DNA of 64,000 bases, from NCBI GenBank assembly GCA_025352795.1, contig JANXSF010000003.1, forward strand, positions 1 to 64,000, given 5' to 3'. This stretch comes from Acidobacteriota bacterium (GTDB lineage Bacteria; Acidobacteriota; Terriglobia; Bryobacterales; Bryobacteraceae). The notes under the pieces were generated by a model. It searched no databases, was not told the DNA's origin, and worked only from the letters and a program-made list of their open reading frames with translations. Both the position numbers and the translations under genes were made by a program. Positions 44,209-53,498 of the stretch are shown piece after piece (the stretch's first letter is position 1; each line of letters begins with the position of its first letter).

Positions 44209-45642
44209 ATGATTACCAGGCGGGAAGCACTTCGGCAGGCAGGGAATGGATTCGGAATGGTGGGGTTGGCCGGTCTACTCGCCAAAGAGGCGCAAGCAGA
44301 TGCCGGATCATTGCTGCCGAAATCGCCGCACTTTGCCCCCAAAGCCAAGCAAGTAATTTTTCTGTTCTTGAACGGCGGCCCATCGCAAGTGGATACGTTC
44401 GACCCCAAACCCATGTTGACCAAATTCAACGGTGGGGCCATGCCCGGCGATTTCCCCAAAGCCAAGCAGGAACGCGGCAAGCTGATGCAATCGCCCTTCC
44501 CATTTAAGCGCTACGGCAAAAGTGGCTTGGAAGTTAGCGACCTCTTTCAGAAAACAGCCCAGTGTATTGACGATATTTGCGTCATCCGTTCCATGCATAC
44601 CGACCTGCCCGCGCATCCGCAGGCCATCTTGCAGATGAACGTGGGCCGCATCATTCCAGGATTTCCATCCATGGGCGCGTGGCTCACTTATGGTTTAGGT
44701 AGTGAAAATCGTAACTTGCCCGGTTTCATTTCCATGTGCGCTGGCGTGCCCGATGTCGGTTCGCAATTGTGGAGTTCTGCCTTCCTTCCGGCCGTCTATC
44801 AAGGGACCTATGTACCTTGCGATGAAACCGATCCGGAAAAGATGATTCAACATCTGCGTAGCCGTTCCGGCAACGTGGAAGAACAAAAGAAGCGCGTGGA
44901 ACTGTGGGAAAAGTTGAATCGCATGGAACTGGAAAAGCGTGGTGCCGATTCGCAATTGGAAGGTCGCATTCAATCCATGGAAGTAGCTTACCGCATGCAG
45001 GCCGAAGCAATGGATGCCTTCGATGTTTCCAAGGAACCGGAAGCGGTGCGTGAGCGGTACGGCGTAACGGGCATGCGCGACACATCGGAAATGAAGATCA
45101 AGTCAGCTACTCGTGACGGTGATTTTGCGCGCGGCTGTCTGGTAGCTCGCCGCTTAGTAGAGCGCGGTGTGCGCGTGGTGCAAGTCTACTTCGGCAACGA
45201 TAAGCCGTGGGACAGCCATCACGATATTATGGTTCATCGTAAGTTGGCCCAACAGGCCGATCAACCGATTGCTGCGTTGCTACAGGACTTGAAAGCATCT
45301 GGACTGCTGAAGGAAACGTTGGTAATCATCGGCGGCGAATTCGGTCGCAGACCTTGGACGGAAGTAGCTGGACGCATCAACGTGCAAAACGGTCGCAATC
45401 ACAACAACGAAGGTTTCTTTACGCTACTCGCAGGCGGCGGAGTTAAGGGCGGGATAGCTCATGGCGCAACGGATGATTTCGGATATCAGGCAGTAGAAAA
45501 CAAAGTGCACGTCCACGACCTACATGCGACTGTGCTCCATCTGATGGGTCTGGATCACACCAAGCTGACCTATCCCTATAGCGGTCGCAACTTCAGGCTG
45601 ACGGATGTGGCTGGGAACGTGGTGAAAGAGATTGTGGCGTAA
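44209..45642 (+). CDS. DUF1501 protein (alkaline-phosphatase-superfamily-like)
   Basis: The 477-residue protein starts with MITRREALRQAGNGFGMVGL, a twin-arginine-type signal. The DUF1501 pattern is visible: VIFLFLNGGPSQVDTFDPKP, DLPAHPQAILQMN, VVQVYFGNDKPWDSHHDI and VIIGGEFGRRPWTE. DUF1501 is related to sulfatases and alkaline phosphatases, and the GGPSQVDTFDPK segment corresponds to the metal-binding start of that fold. It partners the PSCyt1-DUF1553 protein encoded immediately upstream. Start ATG follows GGAGAATAT. Confidence 0.9.
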   Translation: MITRREALRQAGNGFGMVGLAGLLAKEAQADAGSLLPKSPHFAPKAKQVIFLFLNGGPSQVDTFDPKPMLTKFNGGAMPGDFPKAKQERGKLMQSPFPFKRYGKSGLEVSDLFQKTAQCIDDICVIRSMHTDLPAHPQAILQMNVGRIIPGFPSMGAWLTYGLGSENRNLPGFISMCAGVPDVGSQLWSSAFLPAVYQGTYVPCDETDPEKMIQHLRSRSGNVEEQKKRVELWEKLNRMELEKRGADSQLEGRIQSMEVAYRMQAEAMDAFDVSKEPEAVRERYGVTGMRDTSEMKIKSATRDGDFARGCLVARRLVERGVRVVQVYFGNDKPWDSHHDIMVHRKLAQQADQPIAALLQDLKASGLLKETLVIIGGEFGRRPWTEVAGRINVQNGRNHNNEGFFTLLAGGGVKGGIAHGATDDFGYQAVENKVHVHDLHATVLHLMGLDHTKLTYPYSGRNFRLTDVAGNVVKEIVA

Positions 45643-45708
45643 TGATATGCGCTGAGAAATGTAGATTTGGCGTTCAATAGTGTCGACCGCGATCATTGAT
45701 AGAAGGAA

Positions 45709-46332
45709 GTGGTTATCTCAGTGAAGATACTTATCTTTTCCGACATTCACAATGACTTGAAAGCCCTCTCCCACCTGATCAATATGGAAGCGGATTACTA
45801 TATCGCTGCCGGTGACTTAGTAAGTTGGGCTCGGGGTTTGGAAGCGACTGGTGAAGTAATGCGACGGCATTCCGACAAGGTGTTTGTGATGCCCGGCAAC
45901 CATGAGTCCGAAAGTGATATCACCCATTTTTGCCAGCAATTCGGCTTTCGTTCCTTGCACGGACAAGCCGTGGAATTGGACGGATTCCACATAGTCGGAT
46001 TAGGGTATTCCAACCCAACGCCGTTTAATACACCAGGTGAATTCAGTGAATCAGAAATCGCCCAACGCCTGGATGCTTTTCGTGGATTAAAGCCGATGAT
46101 TCTTATTTGTCATTGTCCGCCGAAAGATACACCACTCGATGGCAGTAAGCCCGGTGCGCATTTTGGAAGCAGTGCCGTGGCGCAATTTATTGCCACAGAA
46201 CAGCCAGTGCGTTTCTACTGCGGCCATATTCACGAATGCGAAGGCGTGGTGGCGGTAATGGGTTCAACGGTGGCACAGAATGTGGGGAAACGTGGGGTCT
46301 TGCTGGACCTTAAGGCGCTTGCCGCCATATGA
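45709..46332 (+). CDS. Metallophosphoesterase
   Basis: The 207-residue protein is a calcineurin-like phosphoesterase with all five metal motifs: ILIFSDIHNDLKA (DxH), AAGDLVS (GDxx), MPGNHESE (GNHE), LICHCPP (H), and YCGHIHECEG (GHxH). It resembles YfcE-type phosphodiesterases; the substrate is not predictable. GTG at 45709 gives VISVKILIFSD; GTG at 45721 would start VKILIFSD and is equally plausible, since AAGGAAG lies just before the first. It overlaps the next gene by 4 bp (ATGA). Confidence 0.85.
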   Translation: MVISVKILIFSDIHNDLKALSHLINMEADYYIAAGDLVSWARGLEATGEVMRRHSDKVFVMPGNHESESDITHFCQQFGFRSLHGQAVELDGFHIVGLGYSNPTPFNTPGEFSESEIAQRLDAFRGLKPMILICHCPPKDTPLDGSKPGAHFGSSAVAQFIATEQPVRFYCGHIHECEGVVAVMGSTVAQNVGKRGVLLDLKALAAI

Positions 46333-47186
46333 GCCGCTGGCCGATTCGTCTGGTGGGTTTGTTCGTCTTCGGACTATTGCTGTATCTATGCTGGCATTGG
46401 CGCAAAGATCGGGACCGGAGCGAGGAACTTCGTATGGTGGGCCAAGCTTCCACCATGAATCGGATTCAGGATCTTCAAAATGAACTGCTGCGTTTACAAG
46501 GTTCGCGAGTTGGCAAGGTTGAAGTGAATCCCGCAGATGGCTTGCGATATGTGTTTCTTCCGGCGGGGCGCTTTATCATGGGTTGTTCCGCAGGCGATGC
46601 CCCTTGTGATCTGGATGAGAATCCTGCGCATGAAGTGGAGATAAGTAACAGTTACTGGATGGGACAAACAGAAGTTACTCAGTCAGCCTTTTTTCGAGTT
46701 AGTAAGTGGAATCCCAGTGTCTTCAAAGGTGCTGATCGACCAGTTGAGAATTTAGATTGGGAACAGGCGAAGACTTACTGCAAGGCCATCGGAATGCGCT
46801 TGCCGACCGAAGCTGAATGGGAATATGCCGCTCGCGCTGGAGGCTCCACTTTGCCCAAGGTCCAGTTAGATCAAATTGCATGGTATGGACAGCATCAAAC
46901 CCAACCAGTGGCGTTGAAAGATGCCAACGCGTGGGGACTGTACGACATGCTGGGCAACGTGTGGGAGTGGGTGGCTGATGGGTATGATCCGAAATATTAT
47001 GCCCAAAGCCCGATGCGTGATCCGTTAGGGCCACCAGCGGCGACGGAGAAACGTCGAGTCGGACGCGGAGGTGCTTGGAGCAGTGTCCAACAGCCAGTGC
47101 GCGTTTCCAATCGAGCTTGGGGCGGGTTGAATGGTGAAGGCGATAGTTCCACTGGGTTCCGCTGTGTTGGGGACTGGCACCACTAA
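46329..47186 (+). CDS. Sulfatase-modifying-factor (FGE)-domain membrane-anchored protein
   Basis: The 285-residue protein has an N-terminal membrane anchor (LVGLFVFGLLLYLCWHW), a coiled stretch (RIQDLQNELLRLQGSRV) and an FGE-sulfatase/SUMF1 domain (YVFLPAGRFIMGCSAGDAPC, MGQTEVTQSAFF, RLPTEAEWEYAARAGGS, YDMLGNVWEWVADGY, VGRGGAWSSVQ, STGFRC). The family includes formylglycine-generating enzyme and many binding or regulatory relatives; the paired catalytic cysteines of true FGE are not obvious here, so sulfatase activation is doubtful. It overlaps the metallophosphoesterase gene by 4 bp. Confidence 0.85.
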   Translation: MSRWPIRLVGLFVFGLLLYLCWHWRKDRDRSEELRMVGQASTMNRIQDLQNELLRLQGSRVGKVEVNPADGLRYVFLPAGRFIMGCSAGDAPCDLDENPAHEVEISNSYWMGQTEVTQSAFFRVSKWNPSVFKGADRPVENLDWEQAKTYCKAIGMRLPTEAEWEYAARAGGSTLPKVQLDQIAWYGQHQTQPVALKDANAWGLYDMLGNVWEWVADGYDPKYYAQSPMRDPLGPPAATEKRRVGRGGAWSSVQQPVRVSNRAWGGLNGEGDSSTGFRCVGDWHH

Positions 47187-47243
47187 CGTTTGGACCTTGC
47201 AGATTCCCCTCAACGAAGGACGTGACGGCTTCGTCTTATTCAT

Positions 47244-48761
47244 ATGCTTCGCATTCTGGTTCTAGTAATCGCGATCATCCCGCTTGATGCTGGAACCATT
47301 CAAGGCGTAGTGATCGAACATGCCTCAGGGCGCGCTGTTTCTCGGACCGTCATCCGACTGGATGCTGTGCCACAAGCCGATGGGATTGCCCGTGTACCGA
47401 TATCAGTAAGAGCAGGTAGAAGCGGTCAATTTTTGTTTCCCCCCATTGCTCCGGGGATCTATATTCTTAGCGCCAATCGTCTAGGATATTTCCCTGCTGC
47501 GTATGGGCAAAGACTCCCCATCGGTCACGGAACTCCCATTGAAGTTACTGCCGATTCCTCCCTTTTCGCTGAGCTGCGCATGCGCCATAAAGGTGCCATC
47601 ACGGGACGCGTGCTGGACGAAAATGGCATTGGCACTACCGGAGTTCCCGTGGTTACCTATCGCGCCAAGTTGCCGTTGCGACCTGTTGCATCTGGGACGT
47701 CAGATGACCGTGGCGTGTATCGAATTCACGGCATTAGCCCAGGCAAATATTGGATTCGTTCCGGCGGGCACATACTCGAAGATGGCACTGGTTGGTCGCC
47801 AACTTATGGCCCTCAGGGACGCGAATTGCGGGATGCCCGCATACATAGAGTAAGTGTGGATGCCGACACCGCTTATGCCGATGTTACTCCAGAACCAGGC
47901 GCCCTATTCCATCTGGGCGGTTCAGTTACTTGCGATAACATGTTTGAACCTGCATCCGTATCAATATCCTCTGAAACCGGTCGTCGCAGCATGTCGGTAA
48001 CTTGCGGTGAAAAGTACGGCTTTGAAGGGTTAGCCATGGGCAATTACGAAGTATTTGCAACCTTGAAGGATGGACGGTTAGCGGGCTTTGTGGAACTTAC
48101 TCTGGGACGAAATGACGATTCCGTCAACATACTATTGTTACAACCCCCAACGATGGAGTTTGAGATCCGCCGAGCCGGTTCCAACGCCGCTGCCAATATC
48201 AACTATAAGTTAGTAGGACGCCGTCAGGACTTGGCGGAAACAGAAATCGTGCAGGAAATCAAAACTCCGCGAACGGCCCTTGCCCCAGGGCATTGGGAGT
48301 TCCGCGCTCAAGTGCCGAGCGGTCAGTATGTGGAATCCATCGCACAGCCTTTCGGCGTTTCCAGGCGACCTTCAAAAACGGAGCGCAGTCCCGATTGGTT
48401 CGAAGTAATTGTAGAATCACGAGGTGCTTCACGAATCAGAGTGGTTGTGTCGGACCGTGCCAGCCAGATCAGCGGCAAAGTGATGACCGATGGGAAACCC
48501 ATAGTTGGGGCACCGGTGTTTTTGGCACCAGTAGGCGATGCGGCTCGCAGGTCGCTAGGCAGCCCATATTTAGTAGTGCTGGCCGATACTACGGGTCAGT
48601 TTCGTTTCGAAAGTCTTCCACCAGGGGACTACCGAATATTGTGCAGCTTCGACGTGGATGAATTGGATGAAGATCTGTTGGAACTGAGCAAGGCGGTGGT
48701 GGTTCATGTGGAAGCAGGGCAAACGGCAGCGGTTGATTTACCAGTTTGGATTGCTCCTTAA
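47244..48761 (+). CDS. Exported carboxypeptidase-regulatory-like domain protein
   Basis: The 505-residue protein has a signal peptide (MLRILVLVIAIIPLDA) and at least three carboxypeptidase-regulatory-like beta domains: residues about 18-110 (GTIQGVVIEHASGRAVSRTV, FLFPPIAPGIYILSANRLGY), about 115-200 (GAITGRVLDENGIGTTGVPV, RGVYRIHGISPGKYWIRSGG) and about 410-500 (QISGKVMTDGKPIVGAPVF, FRFESLPPGDYRI). It lacks a TonB plug and barrel. Such proteins are common in Solibacter-like genomes; function unknown, probably surface binding. The start ATG lies 57 bp beyond the previous gene. Confidence 0.8.
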   Translation: MLRILVLVIAIIPLDAGTIQGVVIEHASGRAVSRTVIRLDAVPQADGIARVPISVRAGRSGQFLFPPIAPGIYILSANRLGYFPAAYGQRLPIGHGTPIEVTADSSLFAELRMRHKGAITGRVLDENGIGTTGVPVVTYRAKLPLRPVASGTSDDRGVYRIHGISPGKYWIRSGGHILEDGTGWSPTYGPQGRELRDARIHRVSVDADTAYADVTPEPGALFHLGGSVTCDNMFEPASVSISSETGRRSMSVTCGEKYGFEGLAMGNYEVFATLKDGRLAGFVELTLGRNDDSVNILLLQPPTMEFEIRRAGSNAAANINYKLVGRRQDLAETEIVQEIKTPRTALAPGHWEFRAQVPSGQYVESIAQPFGVSRRPSKTERSPDWFEVIVESRGASRIRVVVSDRASQISGKVMTDGKPIVGAPVFLAPVGDAARRSLGSPYLVVLADTTGQFRFESLPPGDYRILCSFDVDELDEDLLELSKAVVVHVEAGQTAAVDLPVWIAP

Positions 48762-48767
48762 TTGGTT

Positions 48768-49487
48768 TTAGACGGCATCACGACGAAGCAGAGCTAGCGC
48801 AATCGCAAGGCCTACGTAGCGTTCTTGATTATCCAGCGGCCCCAGCAATCCATGCAGTTGATCCAACCGGTAATAGATACTTTGCCGCCTTACGCCTAAG
48901 CGCCGCGCTGCTTGGGCAATGTTGAAACTGGTTTCAAGCAGGGCTTCCAGTGTTGCAACCAACGTTGTTTTTGGACGGCTGGGCAGCAGTAGTAACGGGC
49001 CCAACTGGCGTGCCAGAAAATGTTTGTCACGGCCAGTCTCAATCAACGCATCAAGTATGGATTGAAGAGGCGGATCATTTTGAGGGTCAGAACTTGGCCG
49101 TAAAATTCGTTCGTGCGCAGCACGGGTCAGATCAGCAAATCGTACTTCGGCATGAAATGCCAGCAGTGGAAAATCCAATTGCCGGGCTGTGTCCAAAAGT
49201 TCCGGAGGCACCTGGCGCATCCACTGCCCCAGTTCGATGGCCAAGCCATGAGCACCGGCCTGATCCAGTGCGCGTAAAAACTTACTCTGTTCTTCAGGAC
49301 TAACACGAGCAAGTTCTACGCCAGTGCTAAGTATCAGTTCCCCACCGGAAAGAAAGCGCCAGGCATCCAATACTTCCGCCACGTGCACCCAGCCGATCAC
49401 TCGATCCAGTTTGGTGTGACCGCTCAAAAGTTCGGCTTCCCGGAATGCTGGAAGTTCCAAAATCGTGCGCAGTGTGGGAAGGCTCAT
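48768..49487 (-). CDS. PucR-family transcriptional regulator, short form
   Basis: The 239-residue protein combines the N-terminal PucR ligand-sensing domain (SLPTLRTILELPAFREAELL, VIGWVHVAEVLDAWRFLSGG) with the C-terminal HTH_30 domain (LVATLEALLETSFNIAQAA, RRLGVRRQSIYYRLDQLHGL). Typical PucR proteins are near 500 residues and have a central GGDEF-like part, which is missing here. PucR in Bacillus controls purine catabolism; its place at the end of a pyrimidine-degradation cluster suggests it controls this one. It overlaps the M20 hydrolase gene by 4 bp. Confidence 0.85.
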   Translation of the reverse strand: MSLPTLRTILELPAFREAELLSGHTKLDRVIGWVHVAEVLDAWRFLSGGELILSTGVELARVSPEEQSKFLRALDQAGAHGLAIELGQWMRQVPPELLDTARQLDFPLLAFHAEVRFADLTRAAHERILRPSSDPQNDPPLQSILDALIETGRDKHFLARQLGPLLLLPSRPKTTLVATLEALLETSFNIAQAARRLGVRRQSIYYRLDQLHGLLGPLDNQERYVGLAIALALLRRDAV

Positions 49488-50731
49488 CCCTGATTGAGTA
49501 TCCAGGCCGCGGTCTTGGTCGCCAACCGATCCAGCGCCGTAACCGCCATTTCCAAATGTTCTTCCCGAGTATCTTCAATCTTGTTGTGACTGATGCCCCC
49601 CAACGATTGAACGAACATCATCACCGAAGGAATTCCGGCGCGGGCAACTTCAGCCGCATCGTGAAGTGGGCCAGACGGAAGACGATGGCAAGTACCCGTG
49701 ACTTCCGTCACAGCCTGCGTGCAAAATTCCACCAGTTGAGCGTTGAACGGTACGGGTTCAATGTTCCAGATACGGGACCATTCTACAGTGCACTTTTCTT
49801 CAGCAGCGAAACGTGCCGATGCCTGCTGCGCTTCGCTGAACATTTGCGCCAGAACGGTGGCGTCCAAGTCGCGCTGATCCAATGTGGTTTCGCAACGGCC
49901 CACCACTGCGGTAACAATGCCAGGGAACGTTTTCACGCTGCCCATAGTGCAAACGGCATCGGAATGCTTTCCGGCAATGTTGCGAATTTCAAGAGCCAGC
50001 TTTGCCGCTGCGGCCAACGCGTCACGACGCACATTCATAGGAGTTGAACCGGAGTGCGCCTCCTGGCCGTGGAATGTGATGGCGTGCCGTTCCACACCTT
50101 TGGTGCCCAACACCACGCCCAGCGGCAATCCTAAATCTTCAAGGACAGGGCCTTGTTCAATATGAAGTTCCAGGTAGGCGGCGGCGTTCTTTTGTTCGCG
50201 AGTGGCATCGGGGAAACGGTCAATCTCCACACCACAACGACTCAAGGCGTCTTCTAGACGTATGCCGTCTTTATCGGTTCGACTGCGATCGGCTGCAATC
50301 GAATGTGTCCCGGCAAATGCGGAAGAGCCAAGCAGGCTGCGTCCAAAGCGCGCGCCTTCTTCGTCGGCCCAATCGACTACGCGAATGGTCAGAGGTGGAC
50401 GTCCGTTGTATTCCGTATTGAATCGGCGCAGAATTTCAAGGCCAGTAAGAAGGTCCAGGCAACCATCAAGCCATCCGCCATTGGGAACGGAATCGATGTG
50501 ACCACCAATGATTAGCGTCTTCTCTGATTCGCCGCGTAGAGTAACCCAACTGTTGCCCGCCGCATCGTAGTGATGCTCCACGGGCAGGCCTTGAAGCTTT
50601 GCCTCAAACCAGGCCCGAGCACGCAGCCAGGTATCGGTCCAGGCAACACGCTGGGCACCGTTGTCATCAGCGGTAAGCGTGCGGAGTTGTTTAAGTTCTT
50701 CGATGGTTCGTTTGGGATTGAGTAGCATCAT
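49484..50731 (-). CDS. M20-family N-carbamoyl amidohydrolase (beta-ureidopropionase type)
   Basis: The 415-residue metalloenzyme belongs to the allantoate amidohydrolase/N-carbamoyl-amino-acid hydrolase group. Metal ligands sit in GGHIDSVPNGGWLDG (His and Asp), DEEGARFG (Glu pair), ELHIEQGPVLEDLGLPLGVV (His) and GGISHNKIEDT (C-terminal His). Next to dihydropyrimidinase it probably splits N-carbamoyl-beta-alanine into beta-alanine, CO2 and ammonia, the third step of reductive uracil degradation. Start ATG at 50731 is five bases after GGGAG; it overlaps the dihydropyrimidinase gene by 41 bp. Confidence 0.87.
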   Translation of the reverse strand: MMLLNPKRTIEELKQLRTLTADDNGAQRVAWTDTWLRARAWFEAKLQGLPVEHHYDAAGNSWVTLRGESEKTLIIGGHIDSVPNGGWLDGCLDLLTGLEILRRFNTEYNGRPPLTIRVVDWADEEGARFGRSLLGSSAFAGTHSIAADRSRTDKDGIRLEDALSRCGVEIDRFPDATREQKNAAAYLELHIEQGPVLEDLGLPLGVVLGTKGVERHAITFHGQEAHSGSTPMNVRRDALAAAAKLALEIRNIAGKHSDAVCTMGSVKTFPGIVTAVVGRCETTLDQRDLDATVLAQMFSEAQQASARFAAEEKCTVEWSRIWNIEPVPFNAQLVEFCTQAVTEVTGTCHRLPSGPLHDAAEVARAGIPSVMMFVQSLGGISHNKIEDTREEHLEMAVTALDRLATKTAAWILNQG

Positions 50732-52106
50732 GGTAACTCCCTTCGCGCTTCAACAACTTGCCCCTGCCGCGCTCCCCTATGAATTCCCCGTTGCGCACTT
50801 GCACCTTGCCACGCACTGTAACTTCCGTTGGACGACCTTCAATCATCATGCCTTCAAACCCGTTGTAGTCATTATTAACATGCTGCGAGCTAGCGGAGAT
50901 AATTCCTTTTGCTGATGGATCGTAAACAACCAGGTCAGCGTCACTGCCCACTGCGATGGTGCCTTTACGAGGGAACAGCCCGAAGATCTTGGCGGCTCGA
51001 GTGCTGGCGGCATCGACGAAACGATACAGATCTAACGGGCCACGATTCACTCCGTACGTATAAAGCAGATTCACGCGATCTTCAATCGCTGGGATGCCGT
51101 TGGGGATGTTGGTGAATGCATCTTGACCCAGCAGCTTTTGTTCCGTATCGAAGGGGCAATGATCAGTTCCAACTGTGTCAATAAACCCTTGAGCCAAGGC
51201 GGTCCACAATACTTTCTGGTTGCGCTTGTCACGCAGTGGCGGCGACATAATGTGCTTCAACCCCTCCACGCCTTTGCGTTCAGCGTAGGTTTTATCCAGC
51301 ATGAAATGCGGAATCACAGACTCTATAAAAATTCGCACACCGCGAGATTTGGCAGCCATCGCCGCTTTCAATGCCGGTTCACAGGAAAGATGAACCACAT
51401 ACCCCGCTGCCCCGGTGTTTTCTAAAAATGTTGCAAAGCGACCCGTTCCCTCCGCTTCAACCGATTCAGGGCGGCTGGGCTCGTGCCATTGAGGACCAGT
51501 CTTGCCATCGGCTAACAGACGTTGTTGTAAGCGACCCACCAGTTCAGCATTTTCGCAATGCGCTGTTACAATGGCCCCCAGTTTCTTCGCCAGCGTCAGC
51601 GTCTGGTACATTTCACGATCTTCCACACCAAAGAAGTTCTGGTAAGCAAGAAAGATTTTGAACGATGCAATGCCGTCGCGAACAATTTCCCGTAACTGCG
51701 ATTCGGTCTCCTCGCCGTACTTAGTAACTGACATGTGAAAGGAGTAATCGCAGGCACTATGACCTTCTGCCTTGGACTTCCACAGATGATAGCCTTCCAG
51801 GGCATCTTCATTCCGATTGGGGCAACACATTTCTATGTAAGTGGTGGTGCCGCCAATCAGCGCGGCAATGCTAGCGGTTTCGTGCGTGTCTTTGGCAAAC
51901 GTGGCCATAAAGGGTAAGTAAATGTGGACGTGTGGATCAATGAAACCAGGGAAGACAAGCTTTCCGGTGGCGTCAATCACCTCAGCATCAGGAGGCGCTT
52001 CCAAGTTCGTGCCGATGCGGGTGATGGTCTCATTCTCCGCATAGATATCGGCATGATAGCGGGAATCTGCTGTAACTACTTCGCCGTTCTTAATTAGGAG
52101 TGCCAT
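50691..52106 (-). CDS. hydA: Dihydropyrimidinase/hydantoinase
   Basis: The 471-residue cyclic amidohydrolase opens dihydrouracil or dihydrothymine to N-carbamoyl-beta-amino acid. The two-metal site is visible: DPHVHIYLPF (HxH), GIASFKIFLAYQ (carboxylated Lys), IVTAHCENAEL (His), YVVHLSCEPAL (His) and TVGTDHCPFD (Asp). The start ATG gives MALLIKNGEVVTADSRYHAD, the expected N-terminus. Gene order with PreTA and an N-carbamoyl amidohydrolase supports dihydropyrimidinase over other hydantoinases. The last 41 bp overlap the next gene, an unusually long overlap for this operon. Confidence 0.92.
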   Translation of the reverse strand: MALLIKNGEVVTADSRYHADIYAENETITRIGTNLEAPPDAEVIDATGKLVFPGFIDPHVHIYLPFMATFAKDTHETASIAALIGGTTTYIEMCCPNRNEDALEGYHLWKSKAEGHSACDYSFHMSVTKYGEETESQLREIVRDGIASFKIFLAYQNFFGVEDREMYQTLTLAKKLGAIVTAHCENAELVGRLQQRLLADGKTGPQWHEPSRPESVEAEGTGRFATFLENTGAAGYVVHLSCEPALKAAMAAKSRGVRIFIESVIPHFMLDKTYAERKGVEGLKHIMSPPLRDKRNQKVLWTALAQGFIDTVGTDHCPFDTEQKLLGQDAFTNIPNGIPAIEDRVNLLYTYGVNRGPLDLYRFVDAASTRAAKIFGLFPRKGTIAVGSDADLVVYDPSAKGIISASSQHVNNDYNGFEGMMIEGRPTEVTVRGKVQVRNGEFIGERGRGKLLKREGSYHDATQSQTNHRRT

Positions 52107-52112
52107 AAGTTA

Positions 52113-53498
52113 TTAGTGAATGTGAATGCCGACCTTATCGCGATACTGCTTCATCTTTTCCCAATCCTCAGTTACTTCCGGCTGACCTTTGCAGATCTCA
52201 TCCCAAGTGACGGAGGTTCGACCTGAAGGTTCTTCCACCATGGTGATGCAATGATCCACCGGGCACACGTTAAAGCACAGCCGACAACCTACGCAATCTG
52301 CTTCGCGAACCAGCACCATGGGACGCGTTTCCACTGCGGTTTGCTTGCCATTGGAACGCACGTCATACGAATGCGGTACAACCACTTTGCCATTGGAAGC
52401 GATCAGGTCAATGCATTGGTGGGCCGTATCGTTGCAAGCCACATAGCAGATATCGCACTTGATGCACTTCGATTGATCAATGCGAGCCACGGCGCGGAAA
52501 GATAAATCGAAGTCCTTGAAATCGGAAACGCGATGGATGCTTTTGCCAATCACTTCATCCATAGTGGCAAAGCCTTTCGAATCCATCCAATTGGAAAGCC
52601 CGTCACAAAGATCTTCCACAATACGAAATCCGTAGTGCATCACGGCGGTGCAAACTTGCAGACTGCTGGCGCCCAATAGCAGGAACTCCGCCGCGTCCTT
52701 CCAGGTGGCAATGCCGCCCATACCGGAGATTGGTAGCTTGGACCCGGCAACTATGGAATCTGTTCCCAGCGCCGCCAGCATGTTCAGCGCGATGGGCTTC
52801 ACTGCAGGCCCGGCATAGCCACCATGACCGCCTTTGCCGCCGATGCTGGGGGTCAGCTGAAGCGTATCCAGATCCACACCGATAATGGAATTCACAGTGT
52901 TGATCAAAGACAGCGCATTGGCCTTTGCTGCAACTGCGGCGCGGGCTGGCATGACGATGTTAGTTATGTTCGGCGTCAGCTTCACAATCACAGGGATCTT
53001 AGAAACTTCCATTACCCACGAAGTGATCTGTTCGCAATATTCCGGCACTTGGCCAACAGCACTGCCCATGCCGCGTTCACTCATGCCATGCGGGCAGCCG
53101 TAGTTCAGCTCAATGCCATCGGCACCAGTGTCTTCAATGCGACGGACAATATCGTGCCAGGCCTCACGCTTCGATTCCACCATGGCCGATGCGATCACCG
53201 CACGATCAGGCCAAGCCCGTTTCACTTCAGCCATCTCCCGCAGGTTGATTTCAATGGGACGATCGGAAATCAATTCTACGTTGTTGATGGCCAGCATTTT
53301 CTGACTGCCCGAATGCCAGGCACCATAGCGATTGGAAACATTCAACACCGGTGGGCCAATGGTTTTCCAAACAGCTCCACCCCATCCGGCTTCGAATGCT
53401 TTATGAATTTGCGCACCGGAATTACTTGGTGGCGCAGAGGCCAACCAGAAGGGGTTTGGCGATTTAATGCCAGCAAAGTTGATGCTTAGATCAGCCAT
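52113..53498 (-). CDS. preA: Dihydropyrimidine dehydrogenase subunit PreA
   Basis: The 461-residue subunit reduces uracil and thymine with electrons from PreT. Residues 1-310 form the FMN-binding TIM barrel (SINFAGIKSPNPFWLASAPP, IELNYGCPHGMSERGMG, VIVKLTPNITNIV, ISGMGGIATWKDAAEFLLLG), and residues about 340-430 hold two 4Fe-4S ferredoxin motifs, CIKCDICYVACNDTAHQC and CVGCRLCFNVCPVDHC. It starts inside the end of preT (8-bp overlap) and ends 6 bp before the dihydropyrimidinase gene. It corresponds to the C-terminal half of mammalian DPYD. Confidence 0.95.
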   Translation of the reverse strand: MADLSINFAGIKSPNPFWLASAPPSNSGAQIHKAFEAGWGGAVWKTIGPPVLNVSNRYGAWHSGSQKMLAINNVELISDRPIEINLREMAEVKRAWPDRAVIASAMVESKREAWHDIVRRIEDTGADGIELNYGCPHGMSERGMGSAVGQVPEYCEQITSWVMEVSKIPVIVKLTPNITNIVMPARAAVAAKANALSLINTVNSIIGVDLDTLQLTPSIGGKGGHGGYAGPAVKPIALNMLAALGTDSIVAGSKLPISGMGGIATWKDAAEFLLLGASSLQVCTAVMHYGFRIVEDLCDGLSNWMDSKGFATMDEVIGKSIHRVSDFKDFDLSFRAVARIDQSKCIKCDICYVACNDTAHQCIDLIASNGKVVVPHSYDVRSNGKQTAVETRPMVLVREADCVGCRLCFNVCPVDHCITMVEEPSGRTSVTWDEICKGQPEVTEDWEKMKQYRDKVGIHIH

